NCBI RefSeq assembly: GCF_023515995.1
Contig: NZ_CP097320.1
Location: forward strand, 372,001-436,000
Origin: Candidatus Mycobacterium methanotrophicum
GTDB lineage: Bacteria > Actinomycetota > Actinomycetes > Mycobacteriales > Mycobacteriaceae
Direction of reading: 5' to 3'
Length of the DNA stretch: 64,000 nt
In this document: one piece after another, positions 49,805-57,587 of the stretch
How the letters are laid out: each line of letters opens with the position of its first letter
Position numbering within the stretch: position 1 is the first letter of the stretch
The notes under the pieces: model-generated
Database searches by the model: none
What the model saw: the letters and a program-made list of their open reading frames with translations, nothing else
What the model was told of the DNA's origin: nothing
Position numbers and translations under genes: made by a program

Positions 49805-50827
49805 ATGGCCGGTTCCGATGAAGCACCCGAAGCCACCGAATGGCGGCGCACATCGAAATTCTATCGGCGGGTTCCGGGCCTGGCGTGGTTGGCCGGGCTG
49901 ATCGTTATTCCGCTGCTGCTGGCGGTAATCGGCTATGGCGAAATGGACCGGACGCGAGAGGGAGCCAACGGTCCGACCGGCGCGTTACCGACCCTGATTG
50001 CACCTAAGCCACCGGGCAGCGCGCCGAGCACGCCGACGATTCCGGCAATAGCGCTAGCACCGGTGTCAATTACACGCAGCGGCAACGACATCAAGCTTTC
50101 CGGTGACATGCCCAGCAATGGGGCAAAGGAGTCGCTACTGGCGGCGCTGAACGGGGGCTTCGGACCGAATACCAACGTTATCGACAACATCCGGATCAAC
50201 CCGGATATCACGTCGCTTGATTTCTCCAATGCCGCAGCGGTTTTCAAAGCGGCGGCATCCGTTCCAGACTTCGGCCTCGCCGTCAAGGGGGACACCATCA
50301 CGCTGATCGGGACGACGAGTTCAGGCGGTCAGCAAGACGCTATCGAGCAAGCAGCCGACGCGGACTGGCCGAATTTGAATATCGTTGACACGATGGGCAT
50401 CGGCGGCCCCGTCACGGCGAGCGCCCCGCCCGGCCCGGTGCCGGCTCTTGGCCCGGGCAACATCTGCGCCCACCTGCGATCAGATGTCAAAGCCTTGGGG
50501 CCGATCACCTTTGCCACCGACGGGGCGGCGCTTTCGTCGGCCGTCGAGCAGACATTGGATCAGATTGCCGGCAAGCTGAAGGCCTGCCGGGGCGCGAACG
50601 TGATTATCAACGGCTACACCGACAACACCGACAACACCGGCAACGACGCCATCAATATTCCGTTGAGCGCCAACCGGGCGAACGCCGTCGCCGATTACCT
50701 GATTGCCCGAGGCGTCACTCGTGATCACCTGACGGCGAACGGTCGCGGTGCTGCCGACCCGGTCGCTGACAACAACAGCCTAGAAGGTCAAGCGAAGAAT
50801 CGTCGCGTCGAAATCATCGTTGGCTAA
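49805..50827 (+). CDS. arfA: ArfA (OmpATb) envelope protein
   Basis: 340-residue envelope protein. One membrane helix (GLAWLAGLIVIPLLLAVIGY) is followed by a Pro-rich linker, a BON-type central domain (residues about 75-195) and a C-terminal OmpA-like peptidoglycan-binding domain (ADYLIARGVTRDHLTANGRG, then KNRRVEIIVG). In M. tuberculosis ArfABC supports ammonia export and acid adaptation. ATG preceded by GGGAGGG. Confidence 0.95.
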   Translation: MAGSDEAPEATEWRRTSKFYRRVPGLAWLAGLIVIPLLLAVIGYGEMDRTREGANGPTGALPTLIAPKPPGSAPSTPTIPAIALAPVSITRSGNDIKLSGDMPSNGAKESLLAALNGGFGPNTNVIDNIRINPDITSLDFSNAAAVFKAAASVPDFGLAVKGDTITLIGTTSSGGQQDAIEQAADADWPNLNIVDTMGIGGPVTASAPPGPVPALGPGNICAHLRSDVKALGPITFATDGAALSSAVEQTLDQIAGKLKACRGANVIINGYTDNTDNTGNDAINIPLSANRANAVADYLIARGVTRDHLTANGRGAADPVADNNSLEGQAKNRRVEIIVG

Positions 50828-50840
50828 GGAGAATTCGCCC

Positions 50841-50993
50841 ATGGACTTCGTCATCCAATGGCTGCGCTACCTGGTGGCATTCGTTATCGGCTCGGCGGTT
50901 GCCTTGCTGGTGGCGCGCGTATCGGTCAGGCGCACCAGCGAGGAGCAGGCCCTCGACGACATGCCCGGCTCACGTGAGATCGGAGCACACTGA
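50841..50993 (+). CDS. arfB: ArfB small membrane protein
   Basis: 50-residue protein (MDFVIQWLRYLVAFVIGSAV, then ALLVARVSVRRTSEEQALDD) with one membrane helix, 13 bases after arfA. GGAGAAT precedes the ATG. Its TGA overlaps the arfC ATG in TGATG, so they are coupled. Position and size match Rv0900. Confidence 0.88.
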   Translation: MDFVIQWLRYLVAFVIGSAVALLVARVSVRRTSEEQALDDMPGSREIGAH

Positions 50994-51130
50994 TGGGCCA
51001 GGTGAATTACTGTCTGGTCGCGGTGGCGTTCCTGCTCGGCCTGCTGCTGACGCTCGCGCTGACCATTCGGCGCGTCAAACGTGAAGTGCCGGTGCGGCAT
51101 TCGGCTACGGATGACTCCGACTCGGAGTAG
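50993..51130 (+). CDS. arfC: ArfC membrane protein, short form
   Basis: 45-residue protein: MGQVNYCLVAVAFLLGLLLT, then LALTIRRVKREVPVRHSATD, ending DSDSE. It has the N-terminal membrane helix of ArfC. Rv0901 of M. tuberculosis is 175 residues with a large C-terminal domain, so this is either a naturally short form or a truncation. It stops 1 base before the end of the prrB remnant on the other strand. Confidence 0.75.
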   Translation: MGQVNYCLVAVAFLLGLLLTLALTIRRVKREVPVRHSATDDSDSE

Positions 51131-51131
51131 G

Positions 51132-51793
51132 TCAGCTCGGGCCAGTCAACCGCAGCAACAGACGCGCTCCACCCAGCGGGCTGTTTTCCAGCGACGCCGT
51201 ACCGCCATGAAGGTGCGCCTGCTGGGCTACCAGTGCCAGGCCCCGCGCGGTGGAGCAACTCGGTGATGTCGACCGGCACGTGATCCTCCGACGTCGACAA
51301 GTCACCCTGGGCCAGCCGCTCCAGCGCGGACAACGTGGCCTCGATGCGCGATTGGGCTCGGATCACGTCGCTGAGCACTTCTTTGCGTTGCTCGTCGGGA
51401 AGGTCCAGGGTGGCCAGCACTTCCAGGTTGGTCCGCATCGTTCCAGATTCGTTGCAGCATGCCGCGCATGGCTTCGGCGATCTCGACGGCCTCGGTGGCG
51501 CCACGCACTTCAACCTGCGGTCTCTCGTCGCCGGCGTCGCTGGACCTGGTCTGTTGAGCCAACCGTTCGAACGGTCGCACCGCGAACGTGGCCAGTAGCC
51601 AGGCGAAAACGGCTGCGGCGCTGATGGAGAATGCACAAATCCCGTCGACACAGGTGTCGGCATAGCCCTCGCCCAGCTTTGGCAGCGTGATGTCGGAGTT
51701 CGACTCGACCTGGCCGCCACGGCGGACCGTCGCCACCACCACCCGGGTACGCAGCGACGGCGTACGGGTCAAGATCCGCGACAAGAAGTTCAT
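51132..51793 (-). pseudogene. prrB: Sensor kinase PrrB, destroyed by four internal deletions
   Basis: The start (MNFLSRILTRTPSLRTRVVV) and the end (GLALVAQQAQLHGGTASLEN to a TGA at 51132) are both preserved, but only about 220 codons remain of about 446. Deletions remove the first membrane helix and sensor segment (VVVAT joined to VRRGG), the rest of the sensor (DGIC joined to AFSIS), the H-box with the phosphorylated His (after MLQRIWN), and most of the ATPase domain (after DITELLH). The last two also shift the frame, so all three frames are used. No functional kinase is possible. Confidence 0.9.
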
Positions 51794-51804
51794 GCCCAAT
51801 TCCG

Positions 51805-52515
51805 TCACTGCATGCGCAGTACGAATCCCACTCCGCGGACGGTGTGCAGCAACCGCGGGCCGCCACCGGCCTCCAACTTGCGCCGCAGGTACCCGATGAA
51901 TACGTCGACGACGTTGGTGTCTGCGGCGAAATCGTAACCCCACACTAGTTCCAGCAACTGCGCGCGCGACAGCACCGCGGTCTTGTGTTCGGCGAGCACG
52001 GCCAGCAGGTCGAACTCACGCTTGGTCAGGTCGACGTCGACGCCGTTGACTCGGGCCCGCCGGCCCGGGATGTCGACTTCCAGCGGGCCGACCGTGATGG
52101 TTTCCGAGGACGAGGTCGCGGTGGATCCGCGGCGGCGCAGCAGCGCACGCACCCGCGCCACCAACTCGGCCAGCACGAAGGGTTTGACCAGGTAGTCGTC
52201 GGCGCCAGCTTCGAGGCCGGCCACCCTGTCGTCGACCGAGCTGCGGGCACTGAGCACACAGACCGGGACGTCGTTGTCCATCGCTCGCAGCGCGGTGACC
52301 ACGCTGACGCCGTCCAGCACAGGCATGTTGATGTCGAGCACGATCGCATCCGGCCGGGTCTCGGTCGCACTCCGCAAGGCCTCGGCGCCATCGATTGCGG
52401 TCGACACTTCGAACCCGGACAACCGCAGTCCGCGCTCCAACGAGGCCAGCACGTCGGAGTCGTCGTCGACAACCAAAACCCGCGGTGAGATCGCACCAGT
52501 GTCCATGCCGCCCAT
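51805..52515 (-). CDS. prrA: Response regulator PrrA
   Basis: 236-residue OmpR-type regulator, full length and nearly identical to the family. The receiver domain has the acidic pocket ([20 protein letters not shown]), phosphoacceptor Asp in [14 protein letters not shown] and Lys in DDYLVKPF. The C-terminal winged helix reads [20 protein letters not shown] and [15 protein letters not shown]. It lies 11 bases before prrB, which is broken, so PrrA lacks its partner here. Confidence 0.97.
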   Translation of the reverse strand: MGGMDTGAISPRVLVVDDDSDVLASLERGLRLSGFEVSTAIDGAEALRSATETRPDAIVLDINMPVLDGVSVVTALRAMDNDVPVCVLSARSSVDDRVAGLEAGADDYLVKPFVLAELVARVRALLRRRGSTATSSSETITVGPLEVDIPGRRARVNGVDVDLTKREFDLLAVLAEHKTAVLSRAQLLELVWGYDFAADTNVVDVFIGYLRRKLEAGGGPRLLHTVRGVGFVLRMQ

Positions 52516-52652
52516 GATGCCTGATTGTCCGCCCTAGCTGTGGGAACACCCGTCGAGGGGTGCGTCGGCGCGGCGGCTGTCCGGCAGGTCCGCTTTTTTG
52601 GCGAGATTGACGGTAGCGCGCTCGTTACTCGAACTTTGCGGAACTAGCGTCG

Positions 52653-52756
52653 ATTTCGTGCTGCGGTTAGCGCCCGTCGTCGAAATGACGCGCGACGAGA
52701 TCGTCGACTGGCTCGGCCCGACGATCCAGCGCTATCTCGGGCTGCCGGACGCCTAG
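52653..52756 (+). pseudogene. Possible TetR-type regulator C-terminal scrap
   Basis: The plus strand reads FVLRLAPVVEMTRDEIVDWL, then GPTIQRYLGLPDA and a stop, a helix pattern seen at the end of TetR-like regulators. No start or DNA-binding domain precedes it. It runs antisense to the last codons of the MFS gene. Confidence 0.3.
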
Positions 52757-53983
52757 CGGTGCGGCAGCGCCGGCGCGGCGCAACATGGCCGCGCACCCGA
52801 ACCAGATGATCAGCGCGCCTATCGAAAGGCCGCCGAGCATCAGGAAAGCAACTGGAAATCCAAGGTGTTGGGCAACAACGCCGCCCAGGACCGGGCTGAC
52901 CGCGCCGCCGAGGCCCTGCGCGGCCATCACGGCGCCCTGGCCAACGTTGACGTGGCCGGTGCCGTCCAATATGCGGGCCACGAGCCCGGGCACCGCCACC
53001 GACAGCATGCCGGCGCCGATACCGTCGAGCACCTGCACCGGGATGACACCCCAGGTATTGATGACGCCGGCAGCGATGATCGCACGAAGGGGTAGTGCGG
53101 TGAACGCGATCATGATCGCCAGCCAGTAGCCGCGGGTCTGGGCGATTCGCATGGCGGCCAGCGAGGCGATGATCATGACGGCCTGGGCCACCACGACAGT
53201 GCTCGCGACGGTGGTGAAGGGGTTCGCGTTCGTTGCGACGACGGCCAGCCCGTAGAGCGGCAGCATCGCCGCGTTTCCCAGCCAGAACAGCGTCACCGCG
53301 GCGGCCACCGCCAGCAGTGGCCGGGATCGCAGAAGTACTCGTACCGGTGAGACCGCCGGCTGGTCGGCGCGGTGGGCTTCTCCGCGTGCAACGTGATGGT
53401 CGATGTGGGCGGCGGGGACGGCCAGGGTGGACCCGATGGCGATCATCGCGAATCCCGCCGCCAGCCAGAAGACCCCGGCGTACCCGAAAAGCCAGCCCAG
53501 CAGTCCCGACAGCGCCGCGCCGACCATATTGCCCGCATGGTTGTATGCCTGGTTGCGGCCATTTTGCGCGGTGAAACCCGCTTGGCCCACCACACCGAGC
53601 GTGATGCCGATGACCGCGGGGGCGATCGTCGCCCCGGAGATACACATCACGGCCTGGGCGGCCGCGACGACCCAAAAATGTCCCGAGGTCAGGATCACCG
53701 CCGAGGCTGCCACGGCACCGAGGCCGACAACGATGACACACTGCCGCTTTCGGGATGTGGCGTCGACGATCGCGCCTGCCGGGCCCACAGCGCACATGCC
53801 AACGATGGCGCCCAGCGTTATGACCGTGCCGATGGAGCTGGTGGTCCAGCCACGGCTGGCCAGCAGGACTCCCAGAAACGGGCCCATGCCGGCCTCCATG
53901 TCAGCCATGAAGAAGTTGACCGCCTGCAACGCGGTACGGTCCCGCCCCGCCAAGGGCAACGCGATCGTGTCCTGGCTAGTCAT
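52667..53983 (-). CDS. MFS transporter
   Basis: 438-residue transporter with about twelve membrane helices and the MFS loop PAGAIVDATSRKRQ between helices 2 and 3. Helices include GTVITLGAIVGMCAVG and GLGAVAASAVILTSGHFWVV. The final about 30 residues are hydrophilic and lie over antisense homology to another gene, so the C-terminus may have been altered by a rearrangement. Substrate unknown. It is absent from this place in M. tuberculosis. Confidence 0.85.
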   Translation of the reverse strand: MTSQDTIALPLAGRDRTALQAVNFFMADMEAGMGPFLGVLLASRGWTTSSIGTVITLGAIVGMCAVGPAGAIVDATSRKRQCVIVVGLGAVAASAVILTSGHFWVVAAAQAVMCISGATIAPAVIGITLGVVGQAGFTAQNGRNQAYNHAGNMVGAALSGLLGWLFGYAGVFWLAAGFAMIAIGSTLAVPAAHIDHHVARGEAHRADQPAVSPVRVLLRSRPLLAVAAAVTLFWLGNAAMLPLYGLAVVATNANPFTTVASTVVVAQAVMIIASLAAMRIAQTRGYWLAIMIAFTALPLRAIIAAGVINTWGVIPVQVLDGIGAGMLSVAVPGLVARILDGTGHVNVGQGAVMAAQGLGGAVSPVLGGVVAQHLGFPVAFLMLGGLSIGALIIWFGCAAMLRRAGAAAPLGVRQPEIALDRRAEPVDDLVARHFDDGR

Positions 53984-54052
53984 CGAGACATTGCGGCAAG
54001 CCGGCGGTCAGCGGCGATCACCATGCGGGTGTCCGACGTCAGCATTTGGCGC

Positions 54053-54247
54053 TCAGTCGTCGACGGGCTCCCGGACGACGACGGCCTGGTCGATTACATC
54101 GACCGGGTTGGCGTCGCGATCGGCGACATCTGCGAGATAGGAAGTATCGAGGCCGGTTTCGTCATCAGGGTCGACCACACGATGTTGTTCGATGGCGTCG
54201 GCTTCAGGCGTTTCGTCGGCTGCCACGACCTTGTGCACGTCAGTCAT
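54053..54247 (-). CDS. Small acidic hypothetical protein
   Basis: 64-residue, very acidic protein (TDVHKVVAADETPEADAIEQ, then SYLADVADRDANPVDVIDQA). Its ATG overlaps the end of the HspR-like gene by 8 bases, so it is coupled to it. No known family or motif; the sequence suggests an unstructured protein. Part of the heat-shock cluster by position. Confidence 0.65.
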   Translation of the reverse strand: MTDVHKVVAADETPEADAIEQHRVVDPDDETGLDTSYLADVADRDANPVDVIDQAVVVREPVDD

Positions 54248-54617
54248 GATTGGCGGCCCTCCTCCGCTTCTCTGGATGTGCGCTAGTAGATCCGGTGCGG
54301 CCAGACTTGAGTTCGGCGTTGTCGGACCGCAACACAGTGTTGTCGGATTCTAGTTGGCTGTTCTTGTCTTCTAGTTCGAGTATCTGGACCACGCCGGCCA
54401 GATTGATCCCTTGGTCGACCAGTTCGCTGATTCGTTGCAGCCGCTCGAGGTCGTCGTCGCTGTAGCGCCTCGTGCCTCCCTGGGTGCGAGACGGAGTCAG
54501 CAGCCCCCAACGCTCGTAGAGCCGCAAGGTCTGCGGTCCGACACCCGACAGCTCGGACGCCACCGAGATGCCATAGACGCCGCGGCCAGACCGCGGTGTC
54601 GTGTCGTGGGAAGTCAA
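54240..54617 (-). CDS. HspR-like MerR-family regulator
   Basis: 125-residue winged-helix regulator: GISVASELSGVGPQTLRLYE, then RWGLLTPSRTQGGTRRYSDD, then the dimer coiled coil ILELEDKNSQLESDNTVLRS. It is most like HspR, which represses heat-shock genes, and is divergent from an hsp20 gene. The TTG at 54617 is chosen because GGAGAAG lies 6 bases upstream; a GTG at 54653 would add 12 residues. The sequence differs clearly from the dnaK-operon HspR. Confidence 0.85.
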   Translation of the reverse strand: MTSHDTTPRSGRGVYGISVASELSGVGPQTLRLYERWGLLTPSRTQGGTRRYSDDDLERLQRISELVDQGINLAGVVQILELEDKNSQLESDNTVLRSDNAELKSGRTGSTSAHPEKRRRAANHD

Positions 54618-54680
54618 CTGCTTCTCCGTTCGTATGATCACATCGACTGGCACCTACAGAAAGCTATCATAGTAGACACG

Positions 54681-54692
54681 ACAAAGCTATGT
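54681..54692. promoter_or_regulatory. Operator-like repeat, hspR-like side
   Basis: ACAAAGCTATGT occurs here, next to a possible -10 (TATGAT on the minus strand at about 54667-54672), and again exactly at 54853-54864 beside the hsp20 promoter. A shared 12-base word at both divergent promoters suggests binding by the MerR-type regulator. Confidence 0.45.
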
Positions 54693-54724
54693 TTATAACG
54701 ATAGATTATCCGCGATTCGTTCGA

Positions 54725-54764
54725 ATGCTGGCGAGTGCTGGCGAGTGCTGGCGAGTGCTGGCGA
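54725..54764. repeat. Four tandem 10-bp repeats
   Basis: The unit GTGCTGGCGA is repeated four times (first copy begins with A) in the spacer between the divergent hspR-like and hsp20 genes. One DNA turn per unit would place the same face toward a protein each time. Confidence 0.85.
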
Positions 54765-54825
54765 AGCAAGTGAAGTTTCAAGCTCGGCCCTTATTGGGGC
54801 TGATGAAAAACATCGCGACTACCCC

Positions 54826-54876
54826 TTGCATAAGTATGTCTCTAGTGCTATTACAAAGCTATGTCGATAGACATAG
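54826..54876 (+). promoter_or_regulatory. hsp20 promoter with overlapping palindrome
   Basis: TTGCAT (54826-54831), 17 bases and TATTAC (54849-54854) fit a promoter. Just downstream is a perfect palindrome CTATGTC-GATA-GACATAG (54859-54876) where transcription should start, a good place for repression. The hsp20 ATG follows 32 bases later with TTGGGAGG. Confidence 0.55.
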
Positions 54877-54908
54877 GTCATCTCTCTACGACTTGGGAGG
54901 TTTGAGTC

Positions 54909-55340
54909 ATGGTGTTGATGCGCACGGATCCGTTCCGTGAGTTGGATCGGTGGGCCCAGCAGGTGCTAGGCACCGCAGCCCGGCCGGCCGTCATGCCGAT
55001 GGACGCGTGGCGCGAAGGCGACAAGTTCATCGTCGAGTTCGACCTGCCAGGAGTGAATCCTGATTCACTCGACCTCGACGTCGAGCGCAACGTGCTCACC
55101 GTCCACGCCGAACGCCCTGAGTTGGATCAGAGCCGGGAAATGGTTTCGGCCGAGCGCCCGCGCGGCGTGTTCAGCCGGCAATTGTTCCTCGGGGAGAACC
55201 TCGAAACCGACAAGATCGAGGCCAGCTATCACGACGGTGTTTTGCGGCTCGCGATTCCGGTGGCCGAAGAGGCCAAGCCCCGCCGCATTGCAATCAGCCA
55301 CAACGGACAACAGCAGGCGGCGATCCACGCTAAAGGCTAG
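54909..55340 (+). CDS. hsp20: Small heat-shock protein (Hsp20/alpha-crystallin)
   Basis: 143-residue holdase that binds unfolding proteins. It starts [20 protein letters not shown] like mycobacterial Hsp18, contains the alpha-crystallin domain ([20 protein letters not shown] to [17 protein letters not shown], with the conserved G-V-L), and has a short C-terminal tail. It is divergent from the HspR-like gene, its probable repressor. Confidence 0.95.
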   Translation: MVLMRTDPFRELDRWAQQVLGTAARPAVMPMDAWREGDKFIVEFDLPGVNPDSLDLDVERNVLTVHAERPELDQSREMVSAERPRGVFSRQLFLGENLETDKIEASYHDGVLRLAIPVAEEAKPRRIAISHNGQQQAAIHAKG

Positions 55341-55522
55341 GGCCGGTGTGGTGGCCCACGTGTTGGATCACGACGAGGAGGTGATGCGTCGACAGTCGAT
55401 ACGACGGCCGTGACACTCGTGCCGTCCAGGAGGATTTGGATGGATTGACAGCGGCTGACGCGGGATCGCGCGCGTCGCCACTGATTGTGGCCGTTTTGGT
55501 GGACCGCACGAACGTCATCGGC

Positions 55523-55560
55523 GGGGTGGGCGCGCTGTTGACCCAAAACGCGCCCACCCC
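55523..55560. terminator. 12-bp hairpin between hsp20 and the J-domain gene
   Basis: GGGGTGGGCGCG pairs perfectly with CGCGCCCACCCC around a 14-base loop, 183 bases after hsp20 and 44 before the next start. The rest of the 264-base gap holds no gene that I can support. Confidence 0.65.
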
Positions 55561-55604
55561 TTCATACGACTGCCGGCCCGGCTGGAAAGGCGCGGTGCCT
55601 CCAG

Positions 55605-55922
55605 ATGACTGATGCTTACTGTGTGCTCGGGGTCTCGCCGACCGCGACGCAGGCCGAAATCACGCACGCCTATCGGCGGCAACTGCGTGACTGTCACCCC
55701 GACAGACGCTTCGGCGAATCGAATTCCGGGGCCGATGAGCGACTACGCCAAATCCTGGCCGCCTACGCGGTGCTTCGTGATCCGCACCGTCGCGCGGAGT
55801 ACGACCGCGCCCACCGGGTTCCCAAAGACACCCCTGCGACCCGGGTACGGGTAAACCAGGTCGAGACTCCTGCGGACCCTGGGCCCGCCCTGCGGGCCGG
55901 TCCTGTCCGCTGGCGCCGGTGA
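55605..55922 (+). CDS. Small J-domain (DnaJ-like) protein
   Basis: 105-residue protein with an N-terminal J domain: YCVLGVSPTATQAEITHAYR, then RQLRDCHPDRRFG with the essential HPD, then AYAVLRDPHRRAEYDRAHR. The remaining about 35 residues are disordered. It would stimulate an Hsp70 ATPase. It follows hsp20, and its stop is 5 bases from the end of convergent accD3. Confidence 0.9.
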   Translation: MTDAYCVLGVSPTATQAEITHAYRRQLRDCHPDRRFGESNSGADERLRQILAAYAVLRDPHRRAEYDRAHRVPKDTPATRVRVNQVETPADPGPALRAGPVRWRR

Positions 55923-55927
55923 CCGGC

Positions 55928-57400
55928 TCACGGCAGCCCGATCCGCCGATAGCGTTCAAGACGAACGGCGAGGCGCTCACCCTCAGGTAGCGCCCGCAGC
56001 GCATGTATTTCGCGGGCGATGGCTCGGGACAGCCGCTTGGAGAACGCGATAGGTTCTTCGGCCGCGTCGGGATGCTCGGGCACGACGACGTCGACGATGC
56101 CGGACGCCTGCAGGTCGTGTGACCGGATGCATTGTGCTGCAGCCAGTTCGGCGGCATGAGCTGTGTCCCGGAACATGATGGCACTGGCTCCCTCTGGCGG
56201 CAGGGGCGCCAGCCAGCCATGCTGCGCCGCCAACACCCGATCGGCCGGCAGCATTGCCAGCGCCGGTCCTCCGCTGCCCTGGCCCAACAGGATCGACACC
56301 GTGGGAGTTGCCAGTGTGACGAGTTCGGCCAGGCAATGCGCGATCTCGCCGGCCAGCCCTTCCTGCTCGGCCGCCGCCGACAATGCCGGACCGGCAGTGT
56401 CGATGACGAGCACCAGCGGCAGTCGCAAGCCGGCGGCCAGTTCCATGCCGCGCCGGGCTTCGCGCAGGGCGGCTGGACCGACTATCCCGCCGAAGACACG
56501 TTGCTGACCCAGCACGACGGCGGGCTGGCCGCCGAAGCGCGCCAGTGCCAGCAACGTAGCGACTACTTCGCCCTGGCCGGCACCCGACAACAACACACGC
56601 TCAGTTGCGCCATGTCGCAGCAGAGTTCGGGCCCCGGGACGGTCGGGTCGTCGCGACGCCACCACCGAGTCCCATGCCGGTATATCGGGCATCGATTGGT
56701 CGTCGAGGACAGCCGGCGGCGCCGAGGGCGCGTCGACCAACACCTTCAGCGTCCGCGCCAACGTGCGGCGCAGCCATTTGAGCGGGATGACGCCGTCGAT
56801 CACGCCGTGGCGCTGCAGGTTCTCGGCGGTCTGGATGCCCGGCGGAAACGGTTCGCCGTAGAGCTGCTCATAAACACGGGGGCCCAGGAACCCGATCAAG
56901 GCGCCGGGCTCGGCGATCGTGACATGACCCAATGACCCCCACGACGCGAACACCCCGCCGGTGGTCGGGTGGCGCAGGTACACCAGGTAGGGCAGGTGCG
57001 CCCGCTTGTGCAGCTCGATCGCGGCGCTGATCTTGACCATCTGTACGAAGGCGACGGTGCCTTCCTGCATCCGGGTGCCGCCGGAGCTAGGCGACGCCAG
57101 CAGTGGCAGGCGTTGCCATGTCGCCCGCTCGACCGCGGTGGTGATCCGTTCGGCCGCGGCCACCCCGATCGAACCCGCCAAAAAGTTGAATTCGCAGGCG
57201 ATTACGGCCACACGCCGACCGTGGATCCGGCCTTCACCCGTGATCACCGACTCGCTGAGGCCTGTGACGGCCCGGGCGGCGGTCAACTCGCGCGCATATG
57301 CATCGGTTGTCGCGACCGCGACCGGCTCGGTATCCCAGCTGGCGAAGGATCCCGCATCAAGCACCGCGTCCCGCAGTTCGTCGGGCCCGATCCGGCTCAC
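55928..57400 (-). CDS. accD3: Acyl-CoA carboxylase carboxyltransferase subunit
   Basis: 490-residue carboxyltransferase with both halves fused: an AccD-like half (LASPSSGGTRMQEGTVAFVQ) and an AccA-like half (VSILLGQGSGGPALAMLPAD). It transfers CO2 from biotin to acyl-CoA. GTG start. Position after prrA matches Rv0904c, though three accessory genes intervene here. Confidence 0.92.
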   Translation of the reverse strand: MSRIGPDELRDAVLDAGSFASWDTEPVAVATTDAYARELTAARAVTGLSESVITGEGRIHGRRVAVIACEFNFLAGSIGVAAAERITTAVERATWQRLPLLASPSSGGTRMQEGTVAFVQMVKISAAIELHKRAHLPYLVYLRHPTTGGVFASWGSLGHVTIAEPGALIGFLGPRVYEQLYGEPFPPGIQTAENLQRHGVIDGVIPLKWLRRTLARTLKVLVDAPSAPPAVLDDQSMPDIPAWDSVVASRRPDRPGARTLLRHGATERVLLSGAGQGEVVATLLALARFGGQPAVVLGQQRVFGGIVGPAALREARRGMELAAGLRLPLVLVIDTAGPALSAAAEQEGLAGEIAHCLAELVTLATPTVSILLGQGSGGPALAMLPADRVLAAQHGWLAPLPPEGASAIMFRDTAHAAELAAAQCIRSHDLQASGIVDVVVPEHPDAAEEPIAFSKRLSRAIAREIHALRALPEGERLAVRLERYRRIGLP

Positions 57401-57498
57401 CGCATGAGCGTAGCCATCGCCCGCTGCGCCCGTTGGCGGCGACCCGCTGTGCCCGGCTTCGCCGCGCTTGCGATCGTCGCGGCCCGGCTCACCAGGAC

Positions 57499-57527
57499 TT
57501 GGCAGACCGCACTCGACCGACCATAAT
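57499..57527 (+). promoter_or_regulatory. Promoter of the glycosyltransferase operon
   Basis: TTGGCA (57499-57504), a 17-base spacer and CATAAT (57522-57527): each hexamer differs from the SigA consensus by one base, much better than typical here. A CIRCE operator starts at the last base of the -10. Confidence 0.7.
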
Positions 57528-57553
57528 TAGCACTCGTCGATCGAAAGTGCTAA
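57527..57553. promoter_or_regulatory. CIRCE element (HrcA operator)
   Basis: TTAGCACTC, nine bases, AAGTGCTAA: one mismatch to the CIRCE consensus TTAGCACTC-N9-GAGTGCTAA. It covers the likely transcription start of the next operon, 35 bases before its ATG. CIRCE sites are normally found at groES/groEL operons, so finding one at a sugar-metabolism operon is notable. Confidence 0.85.
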
Positions 57554-57587
57554 TGCGCGTGGTGGAGGCGGAAGGAAGGAAACATCG

